Origin: Gemmatimonadota bacterium
GTDB taxonomy: Bacteria; Gemmatimonadota; Gemmatimonadetes; Longimicrobiales; Gaopeijiaceae
Reading direction: 5' to 3'
DNA: 64,000 nucleotides
Assembly: GCA_007126575.1 (NCBI GenBank)
Contig: SLBA01000091.1
Span: 1 to 64,000, forward strand
Shown here: piece after piece, positions 61,839-64,000 of the stretch
Layout: every line of letters starts with the position of its first letter
Numbering within the stretch: the stretch's first letter is position 1
Notes under the pieces: model-generated
Database searches by the model: none
Told to the model about the DNA's origin: nothing
The model's input: the letters and a program-made list of their open reading frames with translations, nothing else
Program-made: the position numbers and the translations under genes

Positions 61839-61999
61839 CCGTTGAAGAAGTACAGGGTACCCCTGGTCAAGGCGGGCCGCTGAAAGCGATGCGGTAGCAT
61901 CGGTGAAGCGGTCCAACGAAGATCCGGGGCCGCAATCCCCCGTCCCCCTTGGGGTTGGGGCCAGGGGCCCCAACGGTGCACCCTGTACTTCTTCAACGG
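61839..61999. repeat. 161-base structured element with 20-bp perfect terminal inverted repeat
   Basis: CCGTTGAAGAAGTACAGGGT (61839-61858) is exactly complementary to 61980-61999. Inside, CCCCTGG (61860-61866) matches CCAGGGG (61961-61967), and a side hairpin forms an 8-bp stem (61874-61881 with 61907-61914, one G-U) enclosing CGATGC-ggta-GCATCG (61887-61902) across a GAAAG/GTGA internal loop rich in possible G-A pairs. This could be a structured RNA or a small non-autonomous mobile element. I do not recognise it. Confidence 0.6.
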
Positions 62000-62098
62000 C
62001 GTTCAAGTCCTCTCCACCGTCGGCAGCCCAGCCCACCCGACCACCCTCCCGACACCCGCCTCCCCGCAACACACCGCACTCGACCACCACCCCGACAG

Positions 62099-62260
62099 CC
62101 CCCCTCCCCCCGGGGCGCCCGTCGAGGGGCAGTCTGCGGGGCGAGCCCCGGATGACAGCAAAGGGGCACCCTCGAAGAGCCCCACGGTGTAGCGAACCCC
62201 GAGCCAACCCACCCCCAATTGGTGAGCGGCACCACGACGGGCGCCCCGGGGGGAGGGGGG
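62099..62260. repeat. 162-base GC-rich element with 26-bp perfect inverted repeat
   Basis: Bases 62099-62124 (C6-T-C6-G4-CGCCCGTCG) are exactly complementary to 62235-62260. The 110-base interior holds at least two hairpins: CGGGG-cgag-CCCCG (62137-62150) and GGGGC (62163-62167) with GCCCC (62179-62183). The overall shape is a long stem topped by a multi-branched loop. It would stall polymerases and could act as terminator, structured RNA or repeat. Its length nearly equals that of the preceding element. Confidence 0.6.
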
Positions 62261-62329
62261 GCAGAGCAGACCCATGAAGTGCACCCACCTCGGAGCGACC
62301 AGGAGCGAAAAGCAGGGGCACGGAGCCGT

Positions 62330-62686
62330 TCAGGCGTCGGTCCCGGCCTCGGACTCCCAGAGCCCGAGCATCTCCCGATCGAATAGCGAGGGGTCACTTC
62401 GGTAGGCCTCAGCCCACTCCTCGAAGCGGGGAAGCTCCAGCTCGCTCGAGATCCGACCGGTGGCGAGCTGGACCATCTGGTCGTAGGAGAGAGGTTCGGA
62501 CGATTCCTCGTTCCGCCCTCGGACCGCGGCTTCGGCGAGCAGGAAGATCTCGTCGGGAGAAAGCGTCAGTAACGCCTCGGCCACCCGAGCCGAGCAGTAG
62601 TCCAGATACTTGGCACGGAGCACGGCGTCGTCCTGTGGCGGCCCCTTTCCCTTTCGTGGCGAGGCTCTTCCAGCGCTGCCCGTCAC
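62330..62686 (-). CDS. Hypothetical protein with LPxFExW motif
   Basis: This small soluble protein is not recognised. The GTG at 62686 has GGGAGG four bases upstream and gives 118 residues; an ATG at 62755 would add 23 unconserved-looking residues. After a Lys/Gly/Pro-rich start, it is helical: KYLDYCSARVAEALLTLSPD, then SYDQMVQLATGRISSEL, then LELPRFEEWAEAYRSDPSLF. The last block resembles LPLPSYEVWVRSYLRDRRPYL in the protein encoded at 63423-63947, so the two may share a domain. It lies downstream of the ribbon-helix-helix gene on the same strand. Confidence 0.55.
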   Translation of the reverse strand: MTGSAGRASPRKGKGPPQDDAVLRAKYLDYCSARVAEALLTLSPDEIFLLAEAAVRGRNEESSEPLSYDQMVQLATGRISSELELPRFEEWAEAYRSDPSLFDREMLGLWESEAGTDA

Positions 62687-62817
62687 ATTCCCTCCCGCAG
62701 AGAGAGTCCATGACCAGCCGGCCCCCGGTGCGGGGAAAGACTGGAATACCCTCAACCTGCGGGGTCGAGCGGTGTTCCGTCAAGAAGATCGGACGGGCAG
62801 CGTGGGTTTGGTCCGGC

Positions 62818-63024
62818 TCAGAGCGGGAGGGAAACCGGGGAATCGGAGCCCCCGGACGAAGCCTCCTGCTGCTCTCGCAGATGCCGGTATACCGACCTCC
62901 GTGTCAGTCCATACAGCACGATTCTGCTGAGGAACTCGGGGTCCGACTCCTGAACCTCCTCCGCTTGCTGGGCGATTTCCCTGGGAAGGCGAACATTCAA
63001 CTGGACGGAGCAGGTCTCCCACAT
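62818..63024 (-). CDS. Ribbon-helix-helix (CopG/Arc-like) DNA-binding protein
   Basis: This 68-residue protein has the pattern of a ribbon-helix-helix regulator: a short beta strand with alternating residues (SVQLNVRLPREI), then two helices (AQQAEEVQESDPEFLSRIVL, YGLTRRSVYRHLREQQ), and a Ser/Gly/Pro tail. Such proteins act as dimeric repressors or antitoxins. No obvious toxin (RelE, PIN, HicA) is adjacent; the downstream 118-residue protein is a possible partner but does not look like a known toxin. An AT-rich region with palindromes lies upstream. Start ATG at 63024. Confidence 0.6.
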   Translation of the reverse strand: MWETCSVQLNVRLPREIAQQAEEVQESDPEFLSRIVLYGLTRRSVYRHLREQQEASSGGSDSPVSLPL

Positions 63025-63422
63025 AGGCGTTCTCGGATCTCGTCAGGGTATGAATGGCATGATGTCGGGGGCGTGACGGAACGATCGATCCCGAGGCGAT
63101 GACTCTCCCTCGATCGATCGGCCCGGGGACCGTGTCGAGTTCGATCTTATGAAGCCTTTCTTCCAGGCGCAAGGGCTTGCGCGAAAGGAGGCGGAACAAC
63201 AGGGCGTTCTGATAAGTCTATACACTGCAACAAGTTACAGATTTTGCCAAAATCACAAATCAGACGTTCCCAGCATTTGGAAAACTCAGATTTTTCGAAT
63301 TTTTTTTCCCATCCCCGAGGGAGCGCAGGGAGTTTCGGACTTCCTTTCAGGGAAAGCCACACCCGAGCGGTGACCGTTTTTTTACAAAACCGACTTCGAC
63401 TCCCCGCCTAGATCGCTCGGCC
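63025..63422. promoter_or_regulatory. AT-rich intergenic region with two palindromes
   Basis: This 398-base gap is strikingly AT-rich from about 63200 to 63400 compared with the rest of the window. It contains GCGCAAG-GG-CTTGCGC (63167-63182) and GATTTTG-C-CAAAATC (63240-63254), both perfect palindromes, and poly-T runs near 63299-63308 and 63379-63385. These are candidate operators for the nearby ribbon-helix-helix protein. No gene is supported here. Confidence 0.5.
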
Positions 63423-63947
63423 CTACCCTGCCACTGATCGCAGGAAGGCCTCGAGGGTTGGTCGCGTGAATTCGTGAAATCGATCCAGAATCTCGTCCGG
63501 GGCTTCTCCTCGGAAGATCTCGCCGGTGCGGTGCGACGAGGTCAGAGCCGGCCCATGAAAGCTCATGAACCCGACCCAGGCCCGATCGCTCCTGCGCAGA
63601 TGCAGATGAGCCCAGATCTCGTCCCGAACTTCCCGGGTCGAAACCGTGACCGGATCTGGACGGGAGGGAGCCGCGGGGACCCCCATTCGGTCGAGGTAGG
63701 GCCGACGGTCCCTCAGATAGCTGCGCACCCAGACCTCGTAGGAAGGCAGGGGGAGGATCTCCTCGGCGACCTCTCGGAGCTCCTCGAGCGACGCACCCTC
63801 CCGGGATGGCTCGGACCCGGTTGCCCGCCGATGATGCCGCCAGAGACTCCGAAGCCCTTCACGTGGAATCAGGGAAAGAAGCTCCTGCGCCTCGCCTCGA
63901 CGATAGCGCTCGTAAAGTGCGCGCAGCGTCTGCGGAAAGGCGGGCAC
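63423..63947 (-). CDS. Hypothetical protein, possibly extending past the window end
   Basis: This protein of at least 174 residues is not recognised. It is rich in Arg, Glu and Leu and looks soluble and helical (ALYERYRRGEAQELLSLIPR, LEELREVAEEILPLPSYEVW, then a C-terminal WAHLHLRRSDRAWVGFMSF block and PDEILDRFHEFTRPTLEAFL). The apparent GTG start at 63947 has no ribosome-binding site, and the frame stays open to the window edge, so the true start may lie outside. The LPLPSYEVW motif resembles a segment of the protein at 62330-62686. Confidence 0.5.
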   Translation of the reverse strand: MPAFPQTLRALYERYRRGEAQELLSLIPREGLRSLWRHHRRATGSEPSREGASLEELREVAEEILPLPSYEVWVRSYLRDRRPYLDRMGVPAAPSRPDPVTVSTREVRDEIWAHLHLRRSDRAWVGFMSFHGPALTSSHRTGEIFRGEAPDEILDRFHEFTRPTLEAFLRSVAG

Positions 63948-64000
63948 GGGAAATCCGGCGCGCGTATGGCGAAGGCCACCGCGCCCGGCAGAGGCGGCGG

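Larger units (their letters stand above)
61772..62329. other. 558-base gene-free stretch with two long inverted-repeat elements
   Basis: No convincing gene is visible. The stretch holds a 161-base element closed by a perfect 20-bp inverted repeat (61839-61999), a C-rich segment (about 62015-62098), and a 162-base element closed by a perfect 26-bp inverted repeat (62099-62260), each listed separately. Short reading frames here are low-complexity Pro/Arg/Gly text typical of non-coding GC-rich DNA. Confidence 0.7.

Noticed and set aside
61859-61979. Cobalamin riboswitch, 6S RNA or SRP RNA in the element after ssb
   Set aside because: A few bases resemble parts of a B12 box, but the conserved core is missing; the SRP tetraloop region and a 6S-like central bubble are also not seen. 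No suitable downstream gene is present.
61805-61996. 63-codon minus-strand frame within the inverted-repeat element
   Set aside because: It spans both arms of the repeat, shows no family resemblance and lacks a ribosome-binding site.
61839-61999. Integron attC site
   Set aside because: The ends read GTTGAAG rather than the attC core GTTRRRY, there is no integrase and no cassette array.

Overview
The window is high-GC bacterial DNA carrying most of an aerobic anoxygenic photosynthesis gene cluster (about 9.5-52.3 kb) set between ordinary housekeeping genes. A type II (quinone-type) reaction centre (pufL, pufM, tetraheme pufC, puhA), LH1 antenna genes (pufB, pufA), the bacteriochlorophyll pathway and the puf/puh/bch layout point to a purple-type photosystem. 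The photosystem H subunit is encoded by two separate overlapping cistrons, as I recall for Gemmatimonas phototrophica. Together with the gene order, this makes a phototrophic Gemmatimonadota member my best guess. That assignment is inference, not proof.

Layout. 1-9.5 kb (+): 3' part of dnaE, msrA, a DUF3299-ABC ATPase-FtsX permease set with a histidine-rich loop (probable metal or envelope export), an M28 peptidase and an amidinotransferase-fold enzyme. 9.5-20.9 kb: bchCXYZ (+), bchO (-), then pufBALMC-nfuA-like-puhE (+). 20.9-35.0 kb (-): one tightly packed operon, in transcription order bchF-bchN-bchB-bchH-bchL-bchM-lhaA-puhA(TM part)-puhA(cytoplasmic part)-puhB-puhC-small membrane protein-acsF. 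35.2-37.6 kb (+): aerR-ppsR regulators. 37.7-48.4 kb (+): bchG-BCD-family MFS-bciB-bchP-crtE-hemA-hemF-ppsA. 48.4-52.2 kb (-): MerR-cobalamin regulator, cruF and a GGPP synthase-phytoene synthase fusion. 52.4-61 kb (-): SDR/DUF2867, CBS/DRTGG pyrophosphatase, chaN, gyrB, dciA, recF and enoyl-CoA hydratase. 61.3-64 kb: ssb (+), a 558-base non-coding stretch with two long inverted-repeat elements of about 160 bases each, then small unknown genes and a ribbon-helix-helix protein (-).

How it works together. HemA (C5 route) and the O2-dependent HemF feed porphyrin synthesis. BchH, BchM, AcsF (O2-dependent cyclase), BciB, BchNBL, BchXYZ, BchF, BchC, BchG and BchP give phytylated bacteriochlorophyll a. 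CrtE, the CrtE-CrtB fusion and CruF give carotenoids. Puh, LhaA and the BCD transporter assemble the complex. Mg-chelatase subunits BchI and BchD, and a phytoene desaturase (CrtI), are not in the window and must be elsewhere.

Regulation is unusually legible. Tandem TGT-N12-ACA boxes separated by exactly 8 bp lie before bchC and before bchG. A single related palindrome supplies both -35 boxes of the divergent bchF/aerR promoters. A near-consensus sigma-70 promoter next to a perfect 8-bp-arm palindrome precedes a CarH-like, probably B12-dependent light-sensing regulator of the carotenoid operon.
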